Source of the DNA: Winogradskyella luteola | Lineage (GTDB): Bacteria; Bacteroidota; Bacteroidia; Flavobacteriales; Flavobacteriaceae | Direction of reading: 5' to 3' | Assembly: GCF_019203985.1 (NCBI RefSeq) | Contig: NZ_JAGSPD010000015.1 | Location: 1-64,000, forward strand | Length of the DNA stretch: 64,000 bases | Part shown: one piece after another, positions 37,353 through 47,270 of the stretch | Layout of the letters: each line of letters opens with the position of its first letter | Position numbering within the stretch: the stretch's first letter is position 1 | Program-made: the position numbers and the translations under genes | Notes under the pieces: generated by a model | Told to the model about the DNA's origin: nothing | The model's input: only the letters and a program-made list of their open reading frames with translations | Database searches by the model: none

Positions 37353-38969
37353 CTACTGCTTTTCACCACCCACAAAAATCTTTAGTACTTTTATATTAGG
37401 AATTTCACTAACATCAACCGTCATTATATCTTTATCTAAAATGATAAAATCGGCAAACTTGCCAGCTTCGATACTTCCTTTTTCGTTCTCTTCAAAATTA
37501 GAGTAGGCTGCCCAAATGGTCATACCTTTTAGGGTTTCTTCTCTAGATAAGGCATTTTCCATCTGAAAACCTCCTTCAGGATATTGCTCTAAATCTTGCC
37601 TTGCAACAGCGGCATAGAAAGTTAAAAACGGACTCACACGTTCAACAGGAAAATCAGTACCTAAGGCAACTTTTCCGTAAGCTTCCAACAATTTTTTATA
37701 AGCATAAGCACCTTTAATACGCTCATTGCCCACTCTATCTTCAGCCCAGTACATGTCACTGGTTGCATGTGTTGGTTGTATAGATGGCATAACATTTTTG
37801 TACAAATCGAAATCTTCTGGTGATACTACCTGTGCATGCTCTACTCGCCAACGTCTATCGTCTTTACCTGTCAATACTTTATTATACGTTTGCAATACAG
37901 CTAGATTTGCCGAATCTCCAATGGCATGCGTATTCATTTGATAATCTGAGTCAGCAATACGCATAGCTGCTTTCTCAAAAGTATTTAAATCGGTAAGCAA
38001 CAAACCTAAATGTTCTGGTTTATCACTATAAGGTTTTTTGAGCATAGCACCTCTAGAGCCCAAAGCGCCATCTGCATAAAACTTAAACGAACGCACATTT
38101 AGTCGTTCAGTTTTTATAACACCCTTATCTAAAAAATAATCTAAATGCTCTGGCGTATACGATACCATGGCATAAATACGCATCTTAAGATCGCCTGATT
38201 GATGTAAGCTATCGATGATCTCAATAGATGATTTACTCAATCCAGCATCATCAACAGTTGTTAAACCTAAATCGAAGCAAATTCTCTGAGCTTCCAATAA
38301 GGCTTCCACATTATCCTTTCGGGATGGTTTTGGCCAAAAATCCATTACTAAGCGTTCTGCATTGTCAACTAAAACACCAGTAAGTTTTCCATTTTCAACA
38401 ACCACCTCTCCTCCATCAATTTTACTATTAATTGTTACTTTCCCTAAATCTAAAGCAGCTTGATTACACAAAATGGCATGACCATCAATTCGTGTTAATG
38501 CAATCGGTGTATTTGGATATAGTTTGTCTAATAACGTTTTGTTTGGAAATGACTTATCTTCCCAATCGTTTTGATCCCAACCACGTCCTAAAATAAAAGC
38601 TTTATTGTGCTTATTCTGAAAATCTAACACGCGTTTTACAACATCTACAAAGCTTTTGGTTCCCACCAAATCGACAGCTTGTTGGTTGTAACCCAAGCCC
38701 AAAAAATGACAATGTGCATCTATAAAGCCTGGCAACAGTGTTTTTCCGTCTGCATCTAATGTATCTACAGAACGGTAAGTTTCTTCAATATTTTTAGTTG
38801 TACCTACAGCTAAAATTTTGCCATCTTTTACAGCTAAGGCTTCTGCTTTACTAAAACTATCATCTACAGTATAGATATTGGCGTTTGTAACAATTAAATC
38901 AACTTGCTGTTTTTCTTTTTGGCATGAAAAAATTGTTATAAGTGCAAGAATTGAGAGTAGCTTTTTCAT
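37353..38969 (-). CDS. Amidohydrolase family protein (YtcJ-like), lipoprotein
   Basis: This 538-residue exported enzyme has a lipobox-like N-terminus (LITIFSC, Cys16). The metal-binding start of the amidohydrolase barrel is LLPGFIDAHCHFLGLG (about 76-91). Further on are NTHAIGDSANLAV, RRWRVEHAQVVS and LGTDFPVERVSPF, the typical amidohydrolase_3 order. It hydrolyses C-N bonds of an unidentified substrate, probably in the periplasm. The neighbours give no pathway context. Confidence 0.9.
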   Translation of the reverse strand: MKKLLSILALITIFSCQKEKQQVDLIVTNANIYTVDDSFSKAEALAVKDGKILAVGTTKNIEETYRSVDTLDADGKTLLPGFIDAHCHFLGLGYNQQAVDLVGTKSFVDVVKRVLDFQNKHNKAFILGRGWDQNDWEDKSFPNKTLLDKLYPNTPIALTRIDGHAILCNQAALDLGKVTINSKIDGGEVVVENGKLTGVLVDNAERLVMDFWPKPSRKDNVEALLEAQRICFDLGLTTVDDAGLSKSSIEIIDSLHQSGDLKMRIYAMVSYTPEHLDYFLDKGVIKTERLNVRSFKFYADGALGSRGAMLKKPYSDKPEHLGLLLTDLNTFEKAAMRIADSDYQMNTHAIGDSANLAVLQTYNKVLTGKDDRRWRVEHAQVVSPEDFDLYKNVMPSIQPTHATSDMYWAEDRVGNERIKGAYAYKKLLEAYGKVALGTDFPVERVSPFLTFYAAVARQDLEQYPEGGFQMENALSREETLKGMTIWAAYSNFEENEKGSIEAGKFADFIILDKDIMTVDVSEIPNIKVLKIFVGGEKQ

Positions 38970-39293
38970 TTAATAGTGAACTAATTTTAAGGTCTCGACT
39001 ACGCTCGACCTCACAGTGGGTTTTATTACGAATAGTAAAAATAAGAAATTGCTTTCTAACCTAATTTCGATTATTAATCGCACTAATTTTAATTAACTCA
39101 TATTATACAGGTTAAAAAAACCTTGCATGATATTTACATCTAACACCATGTACTGATAAACGATTGGTTATAAAACAATAAATATGAAAGAGCTTTCTAA
39201 AAAAATCAAATTGATAATAGTCTACCTACAGCCTGCATTTCAACTTCACTCAATGCCCAACAACATTAAAAATTAATAAGCTCTTGTTTAAAC
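38970..39293. other. 324-bp intergenic region with one interspersed repeat
   Basis: It holds a partly palindromic repeat copy (ggtctcgactacgctcgacc, 38991-39010). It also contains a 30-codon plus-strand frame at 39184-39276 that has no recognisable features, and inverted octamers aagagctt and aagctctt near 39187 and 39278, about 80 bp apart. I see no convincing gene. Confidence 0.55.
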
Positions 39294-41039
39294 TTAAAAG
39301 TCGAATTGATAGGTCGCTCCTACCAAAGCTTGAATTCCTTGTACCGGGAAATTAAGATAACGTTGGTAATCTTGGTTTAAGATATTGTTCGCCTTTGCAA
39401 AAACCGATAATTGGTCATTGATTTTATAACCTAAATATGCATTGGCATCAAAATAACTGTCTAAAGTTATAGTATTCGTTATGGGGCTTCCAACAAACGA
39501 ACCAACAAACGATTGTCTATCTTTTCGCTCCCCAACATAAAATGCACTAGCGCCAGCAAACCATTGTTCAGAAATTTGAACATCCATGAATACAGAACCT
39601 GTAATATCAGGTAGATTCCAAGCTTCATCTTGTGCATCTGTATTATAATTAAAATATTCTCCTTTAAATCCGAGCGTAAAATTTCTGTTGATATCAATAT
39701 TTAACTCACCTGCAACTGAGAAAGTATTAACATCGTCATATACCAAACCAAAAGAGTTTCCAAATTGATATTGTATCTCTTCTGAAGTACCAAGAGGCTC
39801 AGAAACAATATCATTTGCTTTGTACAGTGCCTTGTTTTCTTCAGCATAATAATTACCTCTTATATTATAACTTACACTATTAGACAATTTTCCTTTAAAA
39901 CCGATAAAACCATTGTAGCGTTGATCCGTTGGAGCTATAAATAAGGTTGGAGACACAAATGGGTTTTCGTTGGCAAAATCATAATATGAGTTTTGCTGTA
40001 ATTGACCTGTAATACCACCATAGGCTATCAAAATTTCATCAACCAAGCGGTAAGACGCATCAATATTTGGATAAATAAAGAATTTATTGTCGCTTAACTC
40101 AGTATCGTTGAGGTAAACTAACCGCAAACCTAAATTAACGGTTAAATCATCTTGCTTTAGCTGATACGATGGTGATAAACCAAACGTAACATTACCGTAA
40201 TTGATTTCACTGGTATTTTCAAAATTGGTATCAAAACTTCCTCCAATGTAATCGATATAAAATTCAGCATTAATTTCTTCATCTCTCAGCGCAACGTCAA
40301 AACTTGTTTTAGCTATAAATCTATTTTCACCAGAATCCCTATCATCACCGAAACGTCTAAAACGCACACTACCGTCTTTAATTATGGCATCATCAAACTT
40401 TAGTTTTCCGCCCAAATTAAAACCTGTAAAAGTGTGCCTGGTATCGTCTTCATCACCGGGTGCTTCAGTAAAAAATCCCTCTGGCAAACCATACCAATTA
40501 TAGGTTTGTATATCGAAACCTCCGTCGACTTTCCACGAAAAATCTCTTAGTTTTTGTGAGTAATGCGCATTTAAATTGGTTTTACTAAAGTTATCGTCTA
40601 AAAGTACATCGTCAATACCTCCTTGCGAAGAATGGTGACTAAAATAGCCGCCAACATTTTCCGTGCTACTCAACTCATGATTAAGAAAAACTTCACCTAA
40701 AATCGTGGTATACGTTCCAACACCAAGCGACGCATAATTATCGTACAGTTTTACAGCTTTTGCTTTATCTACATTAGCTGCTTTGCCTTTTGCAGGTGTG
40801 AATGTAGACGCTACAGGAATAGAAAATATATTATACTTTACTTGCTTTTTCTTTACGGTATTGGAATCGTTTAATTTTGGTGTATCCTTAATTTTAAAGG
40901 CATCGGAAATTGTGGGCTTGTAAGGTGTTACCACGTTTACGACTTGGTCGTCAATTGTGTCTTTGGTACGTTCTTGTGCCCATAATAATGATATGCTACT
41001 CGATATGGTGATTATAAAAATTAAAAACTTGATTTTCAT
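39294..41039 (-). CDS. Outer-membrane TonB-receptor-like beta-barrel without plug
   Basis: This 581-residue protein has a signal peptide (FLIFIITISSSISLLWAQ), a short N-terminal region (VVNVVTPYKPTISDAFKIKD) and then a long run of alternating beta-strands. It ends in aromatic residues (VGATYQFDF), as barrels do. The segment SVFAKANNILNQDYQRYLN is the classic C-terminal TonB-receptor signature. No plug domain fits in the first about 95 residues, so it may be a passive or plugless barrel. It lies 72 bp after the TPR gene, suggesting a joint complex. Confidence 0.87.
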   Translation of the reverse strand: MKIKFLIFIITISSSISLLWAQERTKDTIDDQVVNVVTPYKPTISDAFKIKDTPKLNDSNTVKKKQVKYNIFSIPVASTFTPAKGKAANVDKAKAVKLYDNYASLGVGTYTTILGEVFLNHELSSTENVGGYFSHHSSQGGIDDVLLDDNFSKTNLNAHYSQKLRDFSWKVDGGFDIQTYNWYGLPEGFFTEAPGDEDDTRHTFTGFNLGGKLKFDDAIIKDGSVRFRRFGDDRDSGENRFIAKTSFDVALRDEEINAEFYIDYIGGSFDTNFENTSEINYGNVTFGLSPSYQLKQDDLTVNLGLRLVYLNDTELSDNKFFIYPNIDASYRLVDEILIAYGGITGQLQQNSYYDFANENPFVSPTLFIAPTDQRYNGFIGFKGKLSNSVSYNIRGNYYAEENKALYKANDIVSEPLGTSEEIQYQFGNSFGLVYDDVNTFSVAGELNIDINRNFTLGFKGEYFNYNTDAQDEAWNLPDITGSVFMDVQISEQWFAGASAFYVGERKDRQSFVGSFVGSPITNTITLDSYFDANAYLGYKINDQLSVFAKANNILNQDYQRYLNFPVQGIQALVGATYQFDF

Positions 41040-41111
41040 ATTTGATGTTTTGATTAGAGTTCAACTAGACTTAGACTTGCACTCAGCCTAACATTTGATT
41101 AATCACTGCCC

Positions 41112-44100
41112 TTAGTTGTCGTCTGTTTCGATTGATGAATTTGTTTTAGCTTCTTCGGCTTTTATTTTATTAAGTTCTACTGTTGCTTCTTGTACAACAT
41201 CGTCAAAATCTGGAAAATTAGAAATGACACTTTCTAAAATATAGTTGGCCTGAAAAGCATCTCCCAAAGCGTAGAAATTCTTCGCCATAACGACCAAACC
41301 TTTTGCACTGTAGTACTTATAACTACTGTAATCCTTGGCCAACTTTTGAATGGTTGCATTAGACACTTCGTATTGACCTGCTTTATGTTTAAAATAGCCA
41401 TTGTAGTAAAGTGCCTCTGCTGCAACGCTGCCTGTTGCAATTTTTTCAACATCAGCATACGCCGTTTTAGCTTTGGCTTCATTACCTGTTTTTATTGCTG
41501 AACGTGCAATGATAATTTTTGCATCGCTTTTAACCTTATTATCAAGATTTGTGTTTGTCAAGACTTTTTCTGCATAAGTTTCTGCGGCTTTATAATCTTC
41601 AGTCTGGTAGTATGCATTCATTAAATTAGATTGTGCATACAAAACATTTTGAGGATAATCAGCTTCAGTTTCCAGTGTTTGTAATACAGGAATAGCTTGC
41701 GACCAGTTTGAATCATTCAAGTAAATCTCACACAATTTAACAGTGGCCTGTTCCGTATATTCACTTTTAGAAGCTTCAACTACATACTTATAATGTGGCC
41801 GTGCATTTTCGAATAAGTCTTTTTTATAATACAATTGCGCTAAGTAGAAATGTGATTTTAAAGCATGTATGCCATTAGGAAATTGATTTAGATACTTATT
41901 AAACTGACGTATGGCTTTATCTGTGTCATTATCTAAATATGGTTTCTCTGCCGCTAAATACATTGTATTATCCAGTTCAACATCAGTCACCTCAACATAG
42001 TCCAAAGATTTTACCCAAGCTGCATATTCATCTACACGTCCTAAATCTATATAAATCAATCGAGCCGTGGAAACCGCTTGAACCGCTTCCCCTGAACCTG
42101 GAAAATCCTTGGCCACTTTTTTAAACTTTGTCAATGCACGTTCATTATCACTACCATTATAATGCACTAAGCCTTGTCGCAAAAGCGCTTTTGATGTAAA
42201 TGCACCACGTTTGTATTCAGCATTTAAGCGGTCATACATTTGCATAGCTTTATCTGTATCGCCAGACTTAACATAAGAATTTGCCAGTTCGTACATTGCA
42301 TCATCTCTCAACGCTGACTTAGGATAACCCTCAATAAAAGTGTTTAATTCAGAAATCTTTGTAGAGCTTTTTCCTAAATACCCATGGCTCATCGCTTTTT
42401 GAAATGCGGCATAATCTGTCTCAATTTCATTAATTTGAATGGCTTTATCATAAGCGCTTATAGCATTTTGATATTTACTTGACACAAAATAACCATCAGC
42501 CAATCTTAAATAGGCATCATTTCTTCGTGGTCTATCGCTTGAATTTTCATCTATAAACTTTTGAAAATATTTGGAGGCATTATTATAATCTTTCAACTTA
42601 AAATAAGTGTATGCCAAATTATAATTAAGGTTGTCATTTTCTGGCAAACTTGATGCTTCGGACATACCTGCAAATTGCTTAAAACCAATAAGCGCATCGT
42701 TGTAGTTAGTTAAATTATATTCCGTTTCAGATTTCCAAAATGTTGCTTTTGCTACAAAAATTGGATCTCTTGGCTCCTTCAATGAACTATTGAACAAACC
42801 TAAAGCATCATTGTATTTAGTTTCATTGTAGAGCTCAATACCTCTAAAAAATGCCACCTTTTGGTAAGCTACTTTATTTTCAAAGCTGTTCTTTCCTTTT
42901 AAAAGCTCAAGTGCTTCTTTGTAGTTTTTTGAAGTGATATAAGAATCTATAAGTAAAGTTTCTATTTCTTCCCTGTAACTGGTTTCTGGATATTTACCTA
43001 AATACCCAGCTAACACTTGTGGTACCGATTGATAAGGATTACCAATCTCGTAACTGATTTTAGCATAGTTTAACCAAGCATCCTCTTGAATTTTAGCATC
43101 ATAATCCATTTCTGAAGCATTTCTAAAAGCATTTAGTGCTTCTGGTTTCTTATCTAGATTGATATAGCTTTCGCCCAAGTGATAATAGGCGTTTTGAGCT
43201 ACCGAATTATTACCATCTATGATTTTATTAAACTCTGAAATCGCAGCTTCAAAATCGTTTTGTTTGTAGTAAGTGTAACCCAATTGATAGTAATCGGTAT
43301 TGTTCCACTTTCCTCTTTTGCCTTTGTAAGCTTTGAGATATGGCAAAGCTTCAGCATACTGCTCTAAGTTAAAATAGCTTTCCCCAATTATTTTAGACAA
43401 TTCAGATTCTTCATCTCCTCTGCTATTAGGCAATTGCTCTTTGGCGAGTTCTATGGCTTTCTCAAACTTGCCCAATTTAAAATTTAAATCGGCTTGATAA
43501 TACGACAGTTTTTCTTTGTATTTTTCGTTATCACTAACTTGGTCAAAATACTCATTTGCAGTATCGTAATCATCACCTTCATAGGCCATATAACCAATGT
43601 AGTATTTGGCTTGCGAGCCGTATTCTTTTGAATTGATGACACGGTTAAGGTATTTAGTGGCTTCCGTTTTACTCTTCGTTGCATATAAACTGTAACCATA
43701 ATTAAAGTTGAATCTATCACGTTCTGAGCGCGCAATGCTTAGTTCATCCACTTTCTGATACCACTTGCGTGCATATGCGTATTTAGAATTTTCAAAATAG
43801 TAATCTGCAACGTCTAAGTAAGCTGTATTGCGTTTTGTACTCGTAGGGTATTCCTCAACGAATTCTGTGATTAAAGCGTCTGCATTCTTTTGGTTTAAAC
43901 GTACTGCACAATTAGCAATGTAGTAAGCGCAATCTGATTTTATGGTAACATCATCTGTATTATACTTAATATCATCAAACAAAGACTGAGCAGCTTTGTA
44001 TTGTTTGTTATTGTACAAAGTTAATGCTTTCTGATAGTCTTTTAAGTCACTGGTATAAACTGCTGATTTTTGAGCAAAACCCAAGAACGAAAAGGCAAGA

Positions 44101-44135
44101 AAAACGATGATGAATTGTCTCTTTATATGTAGCAT
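41112..44135 (-). CDS. Large exported tetratricopeptide repeat protein
   Basis: This 1007-residue protein has a signal peptide (FIIVFLAFSFLGFAQ) and then TPR-type helical repeats over nearly its whole length. Recurring patterns are YYLGESYINLDKKPEALNA, AYTYFKLKDYNNASKYFQK and LRLADGYFVSSKYQNAISAY. Such periplasmic TPR scaffolds resemble BamD or YbgF in fold. Its neighbour downstream is the TonB-receptor-like barrel and it is divergent from ftsE. A structural role in envelope assembly is likely; the partner is inferred from position. Confidence 0.9.
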   Translation of the reverse strand: MLHIKRQFIIVFLAFSFLGFAQKSAVYTSDLKDYQKALTLYNNKQYKAAQSLFDDIKYNTDDVTIKSDCAYYIANCAVRLNQKNADALITEFVEEYPTSTKRNTAYLDVADYYFENSKYAYARKWYQKVDELSIARSERDRFNFNYGYSLYATKSKTEATKYLNRVINSKEYGSQAKYYIGYMAYEGDDYDTANEYFDQVSDNEKYKEKLSYYQADLNFKLGKFEKAIELAKEQLPNSRGDEESELSKIIGESYFNLEQYAEALPYLKAYKGKRGKWNNTDYYQLGYTYYKQNDFEAAISEFNKIIDGNNSVAQNAYYHLGESYINLDKKPEALNAFRNASEMDYDAKIQEDAWLNYAKISYEIGNPYQSVPQVLAGYLGKYPETSYREEIETLLIDSYITSKNYKEALELLKGKNSFENKVAYQKVAFFRGIELYNETKYNDALGLFNSSLKEPRDPIFVAKATFWKSETEYNLTNYNDALIGFKQFAGMSEASSLPENDNLNYNLAYTYFKLKDYNNASKYFQKFIDENSSDRPRRNDAYLRLADGYFVSSKYQNAISAYDKAIQINEIETDYAAFQKAMSHGYLGKSSTKISELNTFIEGYPKSALRDDAMYELANSYVKSGDTDKAMQMYDRLNAEYKRGAFTSKALLRQGLVHYNGSDNERALTKFKKVAKDFPGSGEAVQAVSTARLIYIDLGRVDEYAAWVKSLDYVEVTDVELDNTMYLAAEKPYLDNDTDKAIRQFNKYLNQFPNGIHALKSHFYLAQLYYKKDLFENARPHYKYVVEASKSEYTEQATVKLCEIYLNDSNWSQAIPVLQTLETEADYPQNVLYAQSNLMNAYYQTEDYKAAETYAEKVLTNTNLDNKVKSDAKIIIARSAIKTGNEAKAKTAYADVEKIATGSVAAEALYYNGYFKHKAGQYEVSNATIQKLAKDYSSYKYYSAKGLVVMAKNFYALGDAFQANYILESVISNFPDFDDVVQEATVELNKIKAEEAKTNSSIETDDN

Positions 44136-44282
44136 TAGCTTCGTTTTTTGATTACTATTTATTGATGATTCAAATATAATCTATAACGGCAGAAATTCTG
44201 TATAATTATAAACTGAGTTATTAAAAATCATTAAACCGATATATTAAACTAAAAAGTTTAGCGTTAAACTAATCCTTGTTAA

Positions 44283-44314
44283 TTTGATAATTGATTTTAT
44301 TAATAATACATTTA
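44283..44314 (+). promoter_or_regulatory. Candidate ftsE promoter
   Basis: TTTG (44283-44286), a 20-nt spacer and TACATTTA (44307-44314, one mismatch to TAnnTTTG). The leader would be about 21 nt. Upstream at 44231-44270 the motif ttaaac occurs three times and taaact-aaaa-agttta is palindromic, a possible regulator site. Confidence 0.42.
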
Positions 44315-44341
44315 CACATACCAAAAATTTTACGAAAAAAT

Positions 44342-45025
44342 ATGTCCGAAACGGTTTTACAACTCAAAGATGCCACCATTTATCAAGGTGACAGCATGGT
44401 ACTTGCCAATGTAGATTTTGAAATGCAAAAAGGTGACTTTGTATATCTTATAGGTAAAACAGGGAGTGGTAAGAGTAGTTTTATGAAAACCCTTTATGGT
44501 GATTTAGAATTAACAGAAGGCGAAGGCCAAGTTGTGGATTTTAATTTAAGAACCATGAAGGAAAAAGATATTCCTTTTTTGCGCAGAAAATTGGGCATTG
44601 TTTTTCAGGATTTTAAGTTACTACCAGATCGCACCATTAATGGCAATCTAGAATTTGTACTTAAAGCCACTGGTTGGAAGGATAAAGATAAAATAAAGGA
44701 GCGCATTGAAACTGTTTTAGATAAAGTTGCCATGAAAACCAAGGGTTTTAAATACCCTCATGAACTCTCTGGTGGTGAGCAGCAGCGTATTGCCATTGCA
44801 CGAGCTCTGTTAAACGACCCAGAATTAATCTTAGCTGATGAGCCAACTGGGAATTTAGATCCGCAGACCAGTATTGAGGTTATGGAAGTTTTACAGGACA
44901 TCAATAAAAATGGCAACACTATTTTAATGGCCACTCACGATTATGCTTTACTTCTAAAATACCCAAGTAAAACTTTGAAATGTGATGAGAACAAGGTTTT
45001 TGAAGTGGTACAGCGCAAGGGTTAA
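44342..45025 (+). CDS. ftsE: Cell division ATP-binding protein FtsE
   Basis: This 227-residue ABC ATPase works with FtsX at the division site to activate peptidoglycan hydrolases. It shows Walker [10 protein letters not shown] (38-46), Q-loop [11 protein letters not shown], signature LSGGEQQR and Walker [13 protein letters not shown]. The start MSETVLQLK is chosen over an upstream in-frame start at 44291. No ftsX gene is adjacent; instead two GT2 genes follow, the first after 21 bp. Confidence 0.93.
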   Translation: MSETVLQLKDATIYQGDSMVLANVDFEMQKGDFVYLIGKTGSGKSSFMKTLYGDLELTEGEGQVVDFNLRTMKEKDIPFLRRKLGIVFQDFKLLPDRTINGNLEFVLKATGWKDKDKIKERIETVLDKVAMKTKGFKYPHELSGGEQQRIAIARALLNDPELILADEPTGNLDPQTSIEVMEVLQDINKNGNTILMATHDYALLLKYPSKTLKCDENKVFEVVQRKG

Positions 45026-45046
45026 TGACTTTTCAAAGTATAATAA

Positions 45047-45940
45047 ATGCTTTCAATACTTTTACCAATATATAATTATGCGGTTAATGACCTCTTAACC
45101 TCTTTAGATAAAGCCACTGAGGGATTAGATTTCGATTATGAAATTCTATGTTGGGAAGATGGTTCCCAGTTATATTTAGATGAGAACAAGATGGTGTGCG
45201 ATTCTGTAAAAAATACAACCCATCATATTTCAAACGATAACAAAGGGAGAATCACTTCCCGTCAATTACTAGCAAAAAAAGCCAAATATAATTGGTTGCT
45301 TTTTTTAGATGCTGATGTAGAATTACCAGATAATAATCTAATTAATAATTATTCAAATTATCTAACACATGAACATGATGCAGTTTATGGTGGTTATGCC
45401 TATAAGCCAAATCGTCCAAGTGAAGAATTCACCCTAAGGTGGACTTATGGTAAATCTTACGAAAATGCAAATGCTGTCATTAGAAACAAATTGCCTTATA
45501 AGGTGGTAATTTCTGGAAACTTCATGATAAGAAAAAACGTGTTTCTAGATATTAATTCTGAAATAAAAAATGACGGTTATGGTTATGATAATATTTTTGG
45601 AGCACTAATGAAATCTAAAAGCACAAAGGTTTTTCATATTGATAATGCGGTTTTTCATAATGGTTTAGACAGTAATGCCCTTTTTTTAAAAAAAACAGAA
45701 CATGCTGTAAAAACCCTATTTTACAACTATCATAGTCTAAAAGTAATATCCACAGACAATACGCTTTTAGAATTATATAAATCATTAAAACGATTTAGAG
45801 TTCATAAAATAGTTGCCATACTATTTAATCTATTTAAACACCCTATTCGCATTCAGCTATTAAGTAAGCGCCCCAGTATGAAACTATTTCAATTTTATAA
45901 ATTGGGCTACCTTTGCGCATTAAGTCCAAATAAAAGATGA
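45047..45940 (+). CDS. GT2 family glycosyltransferase
   Basis: This 297-residue GT-A-fold enzyme has the N-terminal LSILLPIYNYAVNDLL, an acidic nucleotide-binding segment CWEDGSQ and a DxD-type LFLDADVELP (about 88-97). The donor sugar is unknown. Its stop overlaps the next GT2 gene by 4 nt (ATGA), and it follows ftsE closely, so the three genes are likely one transcript. Confidence 0.88.
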   Translation: MLSILLPIYNYAVNDLLTSLDKATEGLDFDYEILCWEDGSQLYLDENKMVCDSVKNTTHHISNDNKGRITSRQLLAKKAKYNWLLFLDADVELPDNNLINNYSNYLTHEHDAVYGGYAYKPNRPSEEFTLRWTYGKSYENANAVIRNKLPYKVVISGNFMIRKNVFLDINSEIKNDGYGYDNIFGALMKSKSTKVFHIDNAVFHNGLDSNALFLKKTEHAVKTLFYNYHSLKVISTDNTLLELYKSLKRFRVHKIVAILFNLFKHPIRIQLLSKRPSMKLFQFYKLGYLCALSPNKR

Positions 45941-46878
45941 CACCATTTTTTTCTGTTGTGGTTAGTGTGTATAACAAAGCTAATTTTGTTGAAAAAACTA
46001 TAGCCAGCATTTTAAGGCAATCCTTTAGTGATTTTGAATTAATCGTCGTTGATGATGGTAGTACAGACGATAGTTTAAAAAAACTACATAGTATAGAAGA
46101 TGAAAGAATTACTATTTACCCAACAAAAAATCAGGGTGTATCTGCGGCAAGAAACTATGGCTTAAGCAAGGCCAAATGTAATTATATTGCACTTTCTGAT
46201 GGTGATGATATCTGGTTAGAAAATCACTTGTCTGAATTAAAGGCCTTAATAGAGGCTTATCCAAGATGTGGTATCTATGCAACATCTTACGAAAAACACT
46301 TTTTTGAACGTTATGTTACGCAACCAAAATTTAGTAATGTTGATCATCCTTTTTTCGGTATCGTAGAGGATTACTTTAGAACAAGCTTAGTAGATAATAT
46401 TCTTTGGACTTCTGCAGTGGCTATACCAAAACAAGTTATTAACGATGGCTTCGTTTTTGATGAGAGTATTGGTTGTGGCGAGGATATTGACCTTTGGATA
46501 AGAATTGCAAAAGATTATAATGTCGCTTTTTCTTCAAAGCCTACCGCCCATAAAATGATTCACTCAAAAGATAATCACCTATCGTTAACCAAGAATATAC
46601 CCGATTTAATTTCAATTTTAGATAAGCATGAAAGAGATGAAAAAAACAACCCATCATTAAAAGCATATCTCGATATTAATAGGTTTACAATTGCAATGGA
46701 AGCCAAAATAAGAAATGATTTTATCAACTACAGGAAGATTAAAAAAGAAATTGATCCCAAACACCTAAACCAAAAATTAAAATTGCTATTAATTTTACCT
46801 GCCAGTATTTTACGATTATTAAAACGGTTAAAATTTTTTCTTCTAAAAAAGAGACTTTACATTTCACCTTTTAGATGA
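45937..46878 (+). CDS. GT2 family glycosyltransferase
   Basis: This 313-residue enzyme has the GT2 start FFSVVVSVYNKANFVEKTIASIL, the acidic motif VVDDGSTDDS and a DxD-type ALSDGDDIWLENHL. GEDIDLWIRIAKDY (about 185) matches the family's base region. The C-terminus is basic and may lie on the membrane. It converges on the ketoisomerase gene with a 22-nt overlap of coding ends. Confidence 0.92.
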   Translation: MTPFFSVVVSVYNKANFVEKTIASILRQSFSDFELIVVDDGSTDDSLKKLHSIEDERITIYPTKNQGVSAARNYGLSKAKCNYIALSDGDDIWLENHLSELKALIEAYPRCGIYATSYEKHFFERYVTQPKFSNVDHPFFGIVEDYFRTSLVDNILWTSAVAIPKQVINDGFVFDESIGCGEDIDLWIRIAKDYNVAFSSKPTAHKMIHSKDNHLSLTKNIPDLISILDKHERDEKNNPSLKAYLDINRFTIAMEAKIRNDFINYRKIKKEIDPKHLNQKLKLLLILPASILRLLKRLKFFLLKKRLYISPFR

Positions 46879-47267
46879 CAAAACGTATTATAATCCCTTA
46901 CATACTCAGTTTCATCGTATGTAGTTGAGGCTAAAACCAAACAAACAGCTCCTGAAGAAAAATTATCAATTTCTCGCCAAATATGAGTTGGGATATATAA
47001 GCCTTGATTAGGTTTATTTAGCAACATACGTTTCCGTGATGTTCCATCATCTACAATGACTTCAAAACTACCGCTGAGTGCTATAATTACGGACTCTTGT
47101 TCATTATGAGCATGTCCACCTCTATAACTATCACTTGGTACATCGTATAAATAATAGACGCGCTTAATAGAAAATGGAATCACATCTCTTTCAATTACTG
47201 CAAGTGAGCCACGTTCATCATGCACTTTAGGTATTTTAATTAGGTTTGTATCTTTTACAGTGTTCAT
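46857..47267 (-). CDS. fdtA: Sugar 3,4-ketoisomerase, FdtA/QdtA-like cupin
   Basis: This 136-residue RmlC-like cupin has the family motif RGGHAHNEQESV (residues 49-60; His52 and His54 probably catalytic) and GLYIPTHIWREID. FdtA and QdtA isomerise dTDP-4-keto-6-deoxyglucose to the 3-keto sugar, the step before the FdtB-type transaminase, which is encoded here at 52148-53266. FdtA and QdtA differ in product stereochemistry, and I cannot tell which applies. It is separated by 3 bp from the GT4 gene upstream. Confidence 0.85.
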   Translation of the reverse strand: MNTVKDTNLIKIPKVHDERGSLAVIERDVIPFSIKRVYYLYDVPSDSYRGGHAHNEQESVIIALSGSFEVIVDDGTSRKRMLLNKPNQGLYIPTHIWREIDNFSSGAVCLVLASTTYDETEYVRDYNTFCHLKGEM

Positions 47268-47270
47268 CAG

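Noticed and set aside
39184-39276. 30-codon small gene in the 324-bp gap
   Set aside because: It has no recognisable promoter, domain or conservation evidence.
41053-41095. Further copy of the 'ttcgact..gctcag' repeat near the TPR gene end
   Set aside because: Only scattered identity (ttcaacta, cactcag); not convincing.
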